Shown here one piece after another: positions 47,560 through 59,956 of a stretch of DNA of 64,000 bases. Each line of letters begins with the position of its first letter. Within the stretch, counting starts at the first letter, position 1. Origin of the DNA: Pyricularia pennisetigena (Eukaryota > Ascomycota > Sordariomycetes > Magnaporthales > Pyriculariaceae). The DNA is taken from contig NC_043742.1 in the NCBI RefSeq assembly GCF_004337985.1, forward strand, positions 3,210,176-3,274,175, in the 5' to 3' direction. The position numbers were made by a program, and so were the translations under genes. The notes below the pieces were generated by a model that saw only the letters and a list, made by a program, of their open reading frames with translations, did not search any database and was not told where the DNA came from.

Positions 47560-48500
47560 AACCACCCCTTAAACCCCTTTTACCATTAACGTTCCGGCCA
47601 ACGCTAACGCCTTGGGTTAAATGGTCGCGACGTTCCAAGCAAAAAATCGACAATTCCAGGAACGAATAACCGAATAAATTAATCGAACCAATAGGAATTA
47701 TATTAAATATTTTTTACTATTACTTTATAATAACACCCCAAATACCTTATAGGAATTCCTTACGGGAACCCGGGCCTACCTTTACTTTAACGAGGATAAT
47801 TTCGATAATAACGCAAAAAAGGTCATTTACGCAACCTCGCTATTAAAAGGCGATACGCTTACCTGGTTCGAACCAATCCTACGAAATTATTTGGACCACG
47901 ATAAGGAAAAAAACCGTAAGGTTAAAACCAACCGCATTTTCGACGATTACGAGAATTTCGAAAAATGCTTTAGGGGAGCATTCGGTAGTCCAGACGAGGA
48001 ACGCACAGCTAAACGTAAACTGGTACGCCTTACCCAAACCAAATCGGTATCCAAATATGCTAGTAAATTTCGACAAATTACCGCCAAATTACTATGGGGC
48101 CCCGAAACCCTAATGGCACGCTTTTATACGGGATTTAAAAAAAAAATTAAAAACGAATTTATTAAAAAAAAACGACCCGATACTTTAACCGAATACGTAA
48201 AACTAGCAGTTAAAATCGATAACCGATTTTACGAACGGAAATTGGAACGACGCGAAAAACGCAACGTGTGGGGGCCAGTTTTACGACAAACCAATACGGG
48301 ACGCAAATACCAACACCCTAAACCGTTTCGCCAATACAATATTTCCTACGGAATATATAGCGGACCCATGGACCTTAACGCGACCTAATATAAAAAATTT
48401 CGCAAGGACCCTAAAAATGGTAAATGTTTTAAATGCGAAAAACCAGGATATATAACCAAATTTTATCCCTAAAATACTCCGGACCTATACCCCGATTCCA
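47560..48500 (+). pseudogene. G2 gag remnant with zinc knuckle
   Basis: The frame from about 47621 (MVATFQAKNRQFQERI) runs through YLYFNEDNFDNNAKKVIY and KGDTLTWF, then through the longest intact part (47891-48388). That part shows the gag pattern FRGAFGSPDEERTAKRKL, YASKFRQITAKL and TLTEYVKLAVKIDNRFYER. A zinc knuckle remnant, CFKCEKPGYITKFY (about 48427-48468), has lost its His and last Cys to Tyr, both single C-to-T/G-to-A type changes. Two stops upstream of 47891 and one after 48388 inactivate it. Confidence 0.85.
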
Positions 48501-49779
48501 AAAAACCACGAGGATTAAATACCACCACCCATTAACAAATACCACCGGATTAATACAGTTTAAAAAATTGGACCATATATTACGACGATAATTATATAAT
48601 CCACAACAGCGCAAAAATGGACGCAGGATAGTACTTATAAAAATTTAAAAACATTCGGACCTTAGCAGTAGGAAACCGTGTACTTATTAAAACCAAACCA
48701 CCGGTATAATTACGCAGGTAAAACGCCAAATTACCCGAATTTACGGAATTAGATATTTTAAAAAAATTAAAACCAAAACCATTGGGATAAACCCACCGCA
48801 TCCGGATAATCTAACAAACCCTAACGGACGAATTTAATAACGAATTAAAAGACGAATTTAGCGAAGAAGAAATTATACTTTCAAATTCATATAATGCAGT
48901 AAGGGAAAATAACCTTTATATATATAAGAAAAAACTCATCGATTTATACCGAAACGACCAATTAATGCAATTTCCCGGAATACCATTTCGAATACAGATA
49001 TAAAACCCTATAGGATTAATCGATCCAACCTTCGGAAACCACCCAATTTTGGATACCAAATATCCTAAATATATAAAAATTTTTTGGGTAAAATGTTTTC
49101 GAGACAATTGCGGATTGCATTTTAATAAAAAAATAGTCCACGATTTCTTCCCACGACGACGTAAAACAATAAACATCCACGAAATATATACCACCATTAA
49201 ATTACCTAATTGGGAAATTAAAATAAGATTTAATACCGAACCAGCGGTAATTTTCACCCCTTATAACGACTACCCCATAGCATATTATAACCAAAAACAA
49301 TTCCCATGGTACGAATACACCCGAAACATTTGCAAAATATATATATTAGCCAAAGCATAGGTATAGCACGAAACGAAGTTACGATAACCAAAACCCGCAC
49401 CTATAACCAGAATTGTGTGGAACCCCAACGTTAAAAACAACGAAATACCCACAAACGCACGAAAAACGCCTGCACTAACAGGGCACCGATTTGATAAAAT
49501 TAACGTTAAAAACAGTTATACGCCCCGAGACAAAAAAAATAAAGACCCACGACGCGAGTCCAATAAGCCAAAAAATTAGGATAACCAGACGGTATAGGGC
49601 ACTAGACGGCAGCAATAGAAACGGAATAAAGAACCTTAAACGCTACGCAAATTACGAAAGCAGTATACGAACATATATTTTTAAATATACGATTTAATAG
49701 AAAACCCATACAAGCGCTCCTTAATAGCGGAGCATAAAACAATTACATTTTTCCAAAAATCGTGAAAAAACGACGAATA

Positions 49780-52700
49780 CTTTGGCGATAAAAAGAAAAA
49801 TTATATCGACTATAAACCGTAAAAGGAAAGGCAATTTTATACGGGAACGGCACCATCGAAACAGAGACCGTACACCTTTGGATGGAAAACTATAAACGAA
49901 AAGAATAAATCACCTTGGACATTACGGAAATAAAGAATAAAAATATAATTTTAGGAATTCCCTGGTTTAGAAGGAGCAACCCCCGGATAAATTGGACTAC
50001 AGGCCAAATTTAATGGGAAAAGCACCTAATTATTAAACGACCTCCAGCACAGCAGGGTTTATACAGGAAATATAGGGCACGGAAGGACTAAATAAAGCAA
50101 ATGGCGTATTTACAGGAAGGACGACCAACCCCGGAGCCAATATCGGAAAAAAAGCGATTATTTACAGGCTAAAACCGATCCAATTATATAATATAAACCA
50201 CGAAAAAATAGACCAAAAACGGTAAAATCCCAGAAAAATACCAAAATTATACACGGTTATTTAGTTAAAAATTCGAAACAGGATTACCCGAGCACAGTCC
50301 GTTCGACCACGAAATACCATTAAAAAAAGGAACCCAACTAAAATTCCATAAAATATACGGTTTAAATCCGACACAAATGGAGGCTTTAAACGAATATTTC
50401 GCGGAAAACTTTAAAAAAGGCTACATTAGACCATCGACATTACTAATAGGATACCCAATCCTTTTCGTACCAAAGAAGAACGGAAAATTACGACTATGCG
50501 TGGATTACAGACAATTAAACGACATTATAATAAAGAATTGCTACCCGCTCCCACTAATAGGAAAATTTCGAAACATGTTTTACCAAATATAATGGTTTAC
50601 GATATTAGACTTTAAAGGAGCATATAATTTAATCCGCATAAAAGAAGGCGAGGAATGGAAAACAGCATTTCGCACCAAACGAAAATATTACGAATACTTG
50701 GTAATACCTTTCGGTTTTACCAACGCCCCCGCAACCTTTTAAACCATAATTAACCACGTTTTTAAGGAATGTTTAAATATTTTTATCGTTATTTACCTGG
50801 ACGATATTTTTGTTTTTTCCAAAACGTTGGAAAAATATAAGAAATACGTCCACACAGTTTTACAAAAGCTACAAAACGCTAAACTTTTAATTGAACCCGA
50901 AAAATGCATTTTTCACAGCAAGCAAATCAATTTCCTAAAATATATTATCGCCCCTAAAGAAATTAGGATGGAAAAATTAAAAATTTAAACAGTAAGGGAA
51001 TAGCCCCAATTATAAAACGTAAAAAACGTTCGGGTATTTTTTGGATTCGTGAATTTTTACAAAAGATTTATTAAGGGTTACGGCGCGATCGCCACCCTAT
51101 TGACCAATATGACTAAAAAGGATTTAAAATTCCAATAGACGGAATAAATATAGCAAGCTTTCGAATAATTACGAAATGCAATAGCACAAAAACCGATCCT
51201 TAAGATATTAGACCCAACGAAACCCTTCGAAGTCGAAACCGACGCATCCGATTACGCAATCGGAGGACAATTTAACCAACGAAACGAAGAAGGACGCCTG
51301 CATTTTTGCGCCTTTTTTTCACAAAAATTATATAAACTAAAACTTAATTACCAAATCCACGATAAAGAATTTATGGCTATTATCCGAGCATTTGAAAAAT
51401 GGAAACCACAATTATCCGGAATTAGATACGAAATATTAGTTTATACGGACCATAAAAATTTAACCCATTTTACCACCAGCAAAGTGTTAAATAAACGATA
51501 AATTAAATGGGCAAAATTCCTATTAGAATTCCATTTTAAAATTATTTACCGAAAAGGAATAGAAAATGGCAGGGCCGACGCCCTTAACAAAAGACCAAAT
51601 TATAAAAACATAATACCCGAAGAAATACGGAAAATTTTTACGGCAAACGACAACGGAAACCTTTTACCAGTTTACCGAAGTTTTATAACGACCAACACGG
51701 TAACCACACCAGAAAAAATACGGAAAATCCACGAAAGTAAAGTTTACGGATACCAAGGGATTTCCAAAATATGGAAACGGTTAAAACAGCACCACAATTT
51801 CAAAGGAACACGATAAAAAGTACGAAAAGCTATTAAAAACTGCGAATTTTGCGCAAAAAACAAATCGGCCAAATATAAGCTTTACGGGCTTTTACAACCT
51901 TTACCAACCCCTAACAAGGCCTGGCAAACCATTACAATGGACTTTATCGTTAAGCTACCACCTTCCGAAAAACCATTTACTAAAACTAAATACGATAGTA
52001 TATTAATTATAATGGACAAATTTACTAAATACGCCTATTTCCTACCCTATAAAGAAAGTAATAACGCCGAAAAAATCGTTTACACATTCCTACGAGTAAT
52101 TATTAGCAACCACGGACTTCCAGAAAGCATTATTACGGATAGAGATAAGCTTTTTACATTAAAATTCTGGAAATTTTTAATGGAACAATTAGGAATTAAC
52201 CACAAATTATTTACAATATTCCACCCACAGACAAATGGATAAATAAAACGAATAAACCAAACATTAAAACAATACCTAAAATATTATGTAAACCATAAAC
52301 AGGATAACTGGGTACGGTTATTACCTACAGCACAATTCGCATACAACAGCTTAAAAAATAAAAATACCAAAATAACCCCGTTTTATACCAATTACGGATT
52401 TAACCCTACGGCATATGGAGAACCAAAAACCACGATTACGGCCTTACGAGCCGATAAACAAGCAAACGAACTACGAAAACTCCACCGAAAATTCCAATAA
52501 AAATTGGAATTCGTACGAAAAAAAATGACCAAATACGCTAACCAATATCGGATAAAGGGACCATCCTTCCAAAAGGGAAATAGCGTTTACCTTATTCGAC
52601 GCAATATTAAAATACAACGACCAAATAGCAAATTTAATTATAAAAAACTTGGACTTTTTAAAATCGATAAAAAGATTAGTAAAATTAATTATAAATTATT

Positions 52701-52960
52701 ATTACCAGGAACTATGAAAGTCCACCCAACGTTCCACGTATTATTATTGGAACCAGTACCACCCGGTACCAATATATAAAAAACAATCGAAATTAACGAG
52801 GAAAAAACATACGACGTCGAACGAATATTGGACCACAAACGCAACCACGGTAAAACAAAATACCTTATTAAATGGGAAAACTACGGACACGAAAAAAACA
52901 TTTGGGAACCCTTTAACCATTTCCAAAATTGCCAAGAACTATTCCGTTAATATTACCAGG
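49780..52960 (+). pseudogene. G2 pol remnant (protease, RT, RNase H, integrase, chromodomain)
   Basis: The protease end IILGIPWFRRSNPRINW is at about 49946-49996. RT (50377-51000) has [30 protein letters not shown] and the active site YLDDIFVFS (from 50794). RNase H (about 51230-51600) has ETDASDYAIGGQF and YTDHKNLTHF. The integrase shows HHNF...CEFCAKNKSAK (51790-51872) and the D,D-35-E core with WQTITMDFIVKLPPS (from 51918) and SIITDRDKLF (about 52128). The chromodomain YDVERILDHKRNHGK...LIKWENYG (52811-52885) ends the protein. Many premature stops are TAA/TAG at expected Gln positions, so the polyprotein cannot be made whole. Confidence 0.92.
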
Positions 52961-53845
52961 AATTGGATTTGCGAACAAATTAGCCAAAAAAAAAGGACGA
53001 CCTAAAAAAGCACCACCTACCATTCCCAAAAACTAAAAATCGACCAGGATTCGAAACCACACCACCAAACGAATTTATAAAAAAACGATTAACATATACC
53101 AACAAATTAAAATATACGGATAAAAGCAATTTACCGACCGAATGCTGCGCAAAAACATTTATCTCGTCCAATAGAAAAGGATTTAAAGGACCCATTGGGA
53201 AAGTCGAATCCCAGACGAAATTGGAATCCGGAAAAAGCGATTCCAGGGATATTTTAGGAAGGATTTCGGCCGATTACCGCCGCTCCTCCTACTTTACCTT
53301 TTTACGCTTAATTCGATCCAATTCCTCCAAATCGTTAATCCCGCGAAACACAGCTCGCATTATTTTTTCAAACCACAATTTTTTTTATTTTCGCAAACGG
53401 AAAAGCTTTAATTGTTTTTCCTAAATTTTTTACTGTTTTGCCAAAATATTTTTTTCCAAAACCTCCATTTTAGCATTAAATTTGGAATGCTACCGACCGA
53501 TGTTACGCAATTGGATATTCGAAATACCTAGCACGTCGCAACTAAAACGGTTAATACGGAAACATTCGATGCAACGAAAGGAGTTTTACGGGGATATTGC
53601 GTAACGCATTATACCGCGAAATTTATAATAAAAATAAAAAGGCATATCCACCGAAAAAGAAAGGAGGGAAGCAAAAAAAGCGTAACGACGTTTTGTCGAC
53701 GAACGACCAGATTTTGATTTGGTTACGCGATTAAATATGGCGTAAAAAGGTTAGTAAAAAAGGAATATAGAAACAGAAATAAAAATTAAAGGAGTATAAA
53801 CTATTTAAAGGCCAAAAGGATTTAGCCAAAGGAAAGGAAACCTAA

Positions 53846-54288
53846 TATTACGACCAGATAAATTGGGCCAGTACCAGTAAGGCCAGGCGGGGTTACACCC
53901 CTCCTAACAATATTCGACCTAAAAAAATACCGACCGATAGAAAACAAAATTACGTAAGGGAAAAAATTACGTAATACCACGTAATCGCTAAGAGAAGTGA
54001 TTTCAGTAATTTGTAAAACCTCGATTGGGAATTACAAATCAGACAAATTAAAGGAGATCATATTTGGAATATAGTTTATATAAAACGCGTTTATTGCTAT
54101 GTAAATAGATTCGATTTTAGGATTGTTTAGCAGCAATCAAATTTTAATTAACCTTAATATTTACTTGAAAACGATTATAATTTTACCCCAGTTATTAAAA
54201 ACCCCAGTTACCCAGTTAAGACGCTCAGTTGCTTCAACCCACTGTACTTTACCCTAAGAACAGGTTACCCGATACCTTGATCGTAACA
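53846..54288 (+). repeat. G2 3' LTR
   Basis: Direct repeat of 47043-47485, followed by the target duplication GTACG (54289-54293). Confidence 0.93.
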
Positions 54289-55085
54289 GTACGGCCACCT
54301 CCCACGTGCAAAAATACGAAATATTGGCTGAAAGACAAAGATGATATAAAATTAATTAAATAAAGCAAAAAACAGATAAACAACACAGATTTAGCATTTC
54401 TTTCTATAAAGAATAATGAAAGCGGGTATATTAAATCGTATTTTACCTAGGCGCTCGCTTCCCTACGAAGTCCCGTCCCCGACACTCTGGTTCCATTATC
54501 GTTGAAATTGGTAAAAATATGAAATCGTTTCGAATGTAAATTATATACAAAAATGTAGAAACATTACCTAGCCGCTTATTTAATTGCTTATATAATCCGG
54601 TAAATATCCCAAACCTCTTTCTATTGCTATTTCTACGTATACCACCCTCAATATGCAAGAATTATCAAATTTGGTCGAAAATTAAACATACTATAGGTAG
54701 AAATCAAAAATCGAAGAAGAATCGAAGAAATAGTACTGCTATAAGACTATTAAGGGCAGGTGATATCCAAATCGGCCGGTATAATAAATAAAGATATAAA
54801 TTAAGTCGTTATTTATAACGGTATCAATGTTGTCCTCAACGTGAAAACCGCTCATTTTTACGAATTCTACTTATTTTATTATAACGGAGTGTTGGTCGCC
54901 AAAATCCCGAAAACACCGCCATAAACGGCGAAAATCGACAAATTGTCCTCAAACCTAAATCAAAACGTTTTTTGGATGGCCCTACAAATACATTACAAAG
55001 CCGTAATTGAGCAACGAATTGGAGCGAAGCGAACGAAGGGGATCAATTGTGGAGCTCTGGGCTTTAGGGATGGGCCCTAAGAGTA

Positions 55086-55250
55086 ACGCGTTCGTATTTT
55101 TATATAACGCCGGGTCGGGGTTCCATTCACCTGCAAAATCGCCACCACTGTTCAGGGGGGCTGATTTGTACGCTTGCCACAAAATAAAAACGTGATAATG
55201 GTTGAAATTCAAAGGAAATTGAATTAACTTGTTAAAATGTCTGATACCCA
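55086..55250 (-). pseudogene. Gene fragment cut by the transposon insertion
   Basis: On the minus strand an open frame with near-normal composition reads QAYKSAPLNSGGDFAGEWNP and continues to NTNA, then enters the TAGTCTC terminus. The visible frame has no ATG. TTTTGCAG at about 55130 could be a splice acceptor. If the insertion (46099-55085, plus duplication) is removed, the frame continues about 18 codons into 46098-46040. I do not recognise it and it may be chance; the low AT content of 55095-55190 is the main support. Confidence 0.3.
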
Positions 55251-56666
55251 ATCGGCGTTAATATTTATAGTATACTAATAATAAATCATAATCCTTCCAA
55301 TTTTTGATAGTTAAAGCGCTGTAAAAACTAAATCATATCGCTTTAACTTTAATAAAAATAAACTTTACAAGGTAAAGTTTATTATTAACAATGGGTGGGT
55401 ATAAATGAAATTCTAAAAACAAAATCTTTTGCGCAAAAAAAAATCATTTGTTTAACTTTTTTTGATTTATTAAAAGAAATAAATAGACAATTATTCCTTA
55501 CCAGTTATTATTATTTTTATCGTTAGGCTCAATTATAGTCAAGGTGCCAAAATTCTAGCGCATACTCACCTTTTTAAATTTCTTGATATAATATTTTTTC
55601 AAAAAGGTTTTAAGTTATTATTATTCAATAAATTCTCATAATTTATAAATTCGTTTGAAAATATCAAGCACATCACCCGTTGACTTTTACCACTTTATGA
55701 TAGGATTAAACTGGTCATACCATATTACCATCTTTTATTATAGCTCACTTTTACCTAAAAATAGTATTAGGAACTTAAACTAAACGGTAGGGCTTAGTAA
55801 TATAATAGTTTGGGCTAAAACAAATTAGAAGAGATTACCGGCAGTCAACTGACTATAAAAGCTATTAAATTTGCGGATTAGTCTTGTTCAAATCTTGTCC
55901 AAACTATACTGCTTTTTATTATACCAGGGTTTGGATGAAATTCCTTGAACATGCATTAAATTTAATTATATTTTAATCATTTGTATATTTAATTTTACCA
56001 AAAATAGTCATTATTGGATTCAAACAATTACATATGTCATAAAAGATGCGCGGTAAAATATGCAAATGTAAATATTTTCAAAACGCAACCAAAATTAGCA
56101 GTGGCGTCCCACAAATAAATGTAATACAAAAGCACAGAAGTCAAAATTGCGCTTAATTTTGTATTATTATACCTTGGTACCTAAGGTACGTATTACGTTA
56201 TAATTGCAAGGGCGGGTGAGGGTCAGTTTTAAAAATTAGCACAATGTCAACCGTCCAAACCTTTGCATTTGTGCTTCCTTACATTTACAGTGTTAATAAT
56301 TATACCTACTATAGTGGGTAACCCACGATTGATTACCACCCGGAGTTGGCGAGCTTAAAGTCATGTTTAATCTGTTATAACCGTTTCTCGAATAGTATAA
56401 TGAAGGCCAAAATATATATTTATCAATAACCGCGGGTGAGTTATTAAATATTTAAATTTAGCTTTTTATAAGGCCTCTTTTAAGTAAATTATTAAATCAT
56501 TAAACACTGATTTTTATTGTTCGAAATTCGGACCAAAATATATAAATGTATTGTAACCTTTATATTATAAAGTGGTTAAAGATATATTTACAGAATGTTT
56601 ACTGGCCTTATTATTAAATTCAATTGGTATTAATTATATGCTTTATCTTGCATGAAATGGGGCCGT
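55251..56666. other. AT-rich DNA, no gene recognised
   Basis: No ORF of note on either strand and no family terminus. A palindrome GTACCTAAGGTAC (about 56174-56186) resembles CGTGCCTAAGGCACG before 9083, and both are followed by TATT. I see nothing else. Confidence 0.5.
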
Positions 56667-58928
56667 TTAACAATATGGGCTGCTAATAGGGGTTTAGGCA
56701 CTAGCCTAGGTGCGGCGTGGTGCTAGTTACGCTATAAAGGCCTGTAAATACAGGGCTTAAACAAACTAAATTGCTCACTAAAGCGCTACACTAATTTTGG
56801 GATTAATAATTTACATTTATTAATGGGGGAGATTTTGTTTTATCTCCCTTACATATTTTCCGCCATCGAAACAGCGGTCGGCACGCTAAAAAACGCTCCG
56901 GTACCGTATACAATTTCCCGAAAAATTATTTTATATAAATTGTTGAAAAAACACGTTTACTTTTAAATAAACCATTTTTGGGTTCGCACTAATTTGTTAA
57001 TATGGTCAAAACTTTAACCCGATATAGGGTAGCTGATTCGTAAGTGCAAGGTGGGTGTAAACTCGGTATAGGGTAAACCCCATTCGGTGACCGTTGAATC
57101 TCAATTCCTTTAACGCAAAATATAACGGAAAATCCGACAGCCCCAATAGCCCTATTTCGGGATTATCTGTGGTGGCTTATATAAACAGAGAAGTGAGCCA
57201 ATTGCATGCTGAATAACGCATATGATTAAAAAACTGTTCGTAGAACCGTGGTTCCATTGATGCATCGTGGTAAAACTCAATATAAGGTGTGATAATAATA
57301 TATCTCTCTATATTCGTAAATATTCCCTGTAATCTTCTATTTAAATCTGGCGATAACACGTTATTATTATACCGTCAGCTAGAAGCCCTGCGTGCGGTCC
57401 GTGCATCGCTTTTAGTTATCCGATTGCGGTCCGTGCACCGCAATTCAATATCCCGTTCCGCCGTGGCGGATCCTCCGCCCCGGATCTCCCTATTCGTGCA
57501 TACGCGTTAGTAAGGTTATTCCAATATTAGCAACTTTTTTTTTACGCACGCACGATTAATTGCGATACCATTAATCACCTCCTTTCCGTATTAGTTGTAC
57601 GCCGTAATTTAACTATATTAACGTTAAACAGTATTAACAAGTACTGTTATCCCGCTGATTGTACGATAAAAATCTCGTAATTGCGCCAGTTTTAACCAGC
57701 GCATGTACCTATTGCTAGTTTGTCGGTTATATATTGGATTCTGGTGATTGCGTACGTACGCGCGTATGCGTTACCGTTATATAATGAATCACGGCCCCCT
57801 GTTTTTTATCCCTGATCGTGATTCGTTTGCTTGCTACTGGTGAATTTTCGTTGTGCGTTGCGTACAGTTAGTTAACCGTTTGAAATAGTTTACTTTCCGT
57901 TGCTGTTAAATCTTCGTTATACGCTGCGTACGGTTATTCGGCTGTTTGGGATGATTCAGCCTTTGCCGTTAATATTAACGGTCGTTTTCGCCTTCCAACT
58001 TTGCTTTTTTTTTCCACTATTAACATGTCGTACTCCCAATTTGTTTTTATTCACAATTTGTCGCCCTTTCAGCTTCTGTTTATTATTTATATTAGTTTTT
58101 CGTCGCACGCACGCTCTTTTTAATGGTTTTCCTCAATACCATTATTAAATATTACCATATTCTTCGTCCTTATCTTTATTATCACTGCTGGCCCTAACGT
58201 AACAATTGTCGATATTTTCGCTGGTCCTATCGTTGTACGCTCAACGCATAGTCAGGTTTAGCTTGCTATTAATATTTTTCGTCCTTGCAATCGTGCTGTT
58301 TTCCGTGTTTTTACCATTAATATATATTTTCCTGGGTTTTTCTTCTCGTACTTTTACCTTAATTTATTCATTATATGCGTTGTTCAGCATGTACTGCGCC
58401 CACTTTTATATATATATAAGCTACCACAAATAATGCCGAAATAGGGCTGTGGGGTTATCGGATTTTCCTTTATGTTTTATATCGCTGCAATTGCGATTCA
58501 ACGGTTACCGAATAAAACTTACCTTATACCGCGTTTATACCCACCTTGCACCTACGAATTAGTTATTATATATTTGGTTAAAATTTTCACCAAATTGGCA
58601 AATTAATGCGAACTTAGAAATAGTTTATATAAAAATAAAGGTGTTTTTTGAACAATTTATATAAAATAATATTTCGGAAAATCATATGCGGTACCGGAAC
58701 GTGTTTTAGCGTGCGGACCCCCATTTTAATGTCGGAAAATATATAAGGGAAACAAAACAAAATTTCACCCACTAATGAATTTAAGCTATTAATCCCAAAA
58801 ATAGTGAACCACTTTAATAAACAATTTAATGCATTTAAACCCTGTAATTACAGGCCTTCATAGCGCAACTAGCACCACGCCGCACGTAGGCTAATGCCTA
58901 AACCCCTGTTAGCGACCCATGTTGTTAA
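56667..58928. mobile_element. Long-terminal-inverted-repeat DNA element (about 2.26 kb)
   Basis: The two ends mirror each other over roughly 500 bases. Left: GCTAATAGGGGTTTAGGCAC (about 56682), GTGCGGCGTGGTGCTAG and CTGTAAATACAGGGC, inward to GGAAAATCCGACAGCCCCAA (about 57127). The same motifs return in reverse order and orientation from about 58440 to 58920. The central 1.2 kb (57200-58420) has no recognisable domain. Short hydrophobic frames on the plus strand and arginine-rich frames on the minus strand (near 57500-57380) are open. Fragments of this family are at 40229-40442, 42167-42465 and 44284-44450. Target duplications were not resolved. Confidence 0.65.
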
Positions 58929-59783
58929 TGTACCTAAATAACACTAATTAGTGTTAATAGGTGTTTAGAATAGGCTTTATAAAGGCTCTGCGACCGCACG
59001 TTAAATGCAATCGGCTGCAGTTTTCATGCGCGCAGCCAATTAAGCAACGGCGAAATTAACAGGTTGTAAGATCCCGTGTAGCGCTGACCTCCGAATCGGT
59101 CGCAAGTTCAATTCCCGTTGCGTACATGCATTTTGCGCTTTAATAGTAACGAATAATTGCCCCTCGTCAGCCTAAGCAATAAGTTTTAACCAATGGAGGT
59201 TAACCCATATTGGAAAACCCATTATAAATAAGGGTATTTGCTTAGGGCCACGTAATATAAAAATAAATTTATTTTTTGGTTCGGGATTTTTAAATAACGT
59301 TTAAGGGGAGGCGTTTAGAACAGGTTTTTTAAAGGCCCTGCGACCGCACGTCAAATGCAGTCAGCTGCAGTTTTCATGCGCGCAGCCAATTGAACAGCGG
59401 CATAATTAGCAATAGGTTTTTCGTAATGTCAATCGATTAATAGAGCGTTGTTATACGAATATAGAGATATATTAATTGGATATATTTTATGCAACTGTCT
59501 AGAGGTGAGCTTTTGAACGTCCTTCCGTCTTATACCCGCAACTGGGCGGGTGAGTCACGTGCAATTGGCCTGTGCGGCATTGCGCGTGAACTGTCGCTCT
59601 GTTGTTAATTTGACCGCGATTCCCTCTATTCCAACATACTACGTTATTTAGCAGGTATTAAATCTTTATCTATTTGTTACGGAAATAGCGTATTTAAAGC
59701 CGAATTACCACCTCATTCTTTAATAGGGGGTTTCAAAGGCCTTGAATTACTATGTTTTAGTGATAACGTTAAGTACCGCCTAA
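58929..59783. repeat. Dispersed repeat fragments and AT-rich spacer
   Basis: CTGCGACCGCACGTTAAATG and GCATGCGCGCAGCCAATT-type sequence occur twice (about 58985-59045 and 59338-59400) and once more near 44296. A box-B-like AGTTCAATTCCCG near 59110 is discussed among the rejected items. No gene is seen. Confidence 0.5.
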
Positions 59784-59859
59784 CCGCACCCCCCTAATAA
59801 CCGCACCCCCTAATAACCGCACCCCCCTAATAACCGCACCCCCCTAACAACCGCACCCC
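59784..59859. repeat. C-rich minisatellite, 16-17 bp unit
   Basis: CCGCACCCCCCTAATAA repeats four times plus a partial fifth (starts 59784, 59801, 59817, 59834, 59851). The second unit lacks one C, and the fourth reads CTAACAA. On the minus strand each unit has TTAGGGGGG. Confidence 0.95.
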
Positions 59860-59956
59860 AAAATTAACAACACTCCTATTTTTACTCTCGAACTTCTATT
59901 ATATATATTTCCGTAAATTGTTCACTTTTGGATTTACTTTTTTTTAACCTTTTTCC

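Larger units (their letters stand above)
47043..54288 (+). mobile_element. Chromodomain Ty3/gypsy retrotransposon G2, complete, moderately RIP-degraded
   Basis: LTRs of 443 bases (47043-47485, 53846-54288) start TGTTACGACCAG (left) or TATTACGACCAG (right) and end TCGTAACA. A perfect target duplication GTACG lies at 47038-47042 and 54289-54293. A purine tract (AAAGGAAAGGAAAC, about 53828) precedes the 3' LTR. Gag and pol are readable with fewer stops than in G1. The left LTR retains several CpA sites lost in the right one. It is inserted in a TAGTCTC-family element. Confidence 0.93.
46099..55085 (+). mobile_element. TAGTCTC-family element carrying the nested retrotransposon G2
   Basis: Arm A starts TAGTCTCATTGCTTAGAC; arm B ends TAGGGATGGGCCCTAAGAGTA, a mutated form of the usual end. 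The total is 8,987 bp. Removing G2 (7,246 bp) and its 5-bp duplication leaves 1,736 bp, the normal family size. The sequence on either side of G2 (46870-47042 and 54294-54680) reads continuously as family interior. The flanks carry a damaged 9-bp target duplication. Confidence 0.85.

Noticed and set aside
57289..58433. Short plus-strand ORFs in the centre of the long-inverted-repeat element as transposase
   Set aside because: Hydrophobic, different frames, no recognisable catalytic or DNA-binding motif.
59060..59130. Possible tRNA gene (AGTTCAATTCCCG resembles box B)
   Set aside because: No box A at the right distance, and the anticodon and acceptor stems do not pair; at most a tRNA-derived relic.
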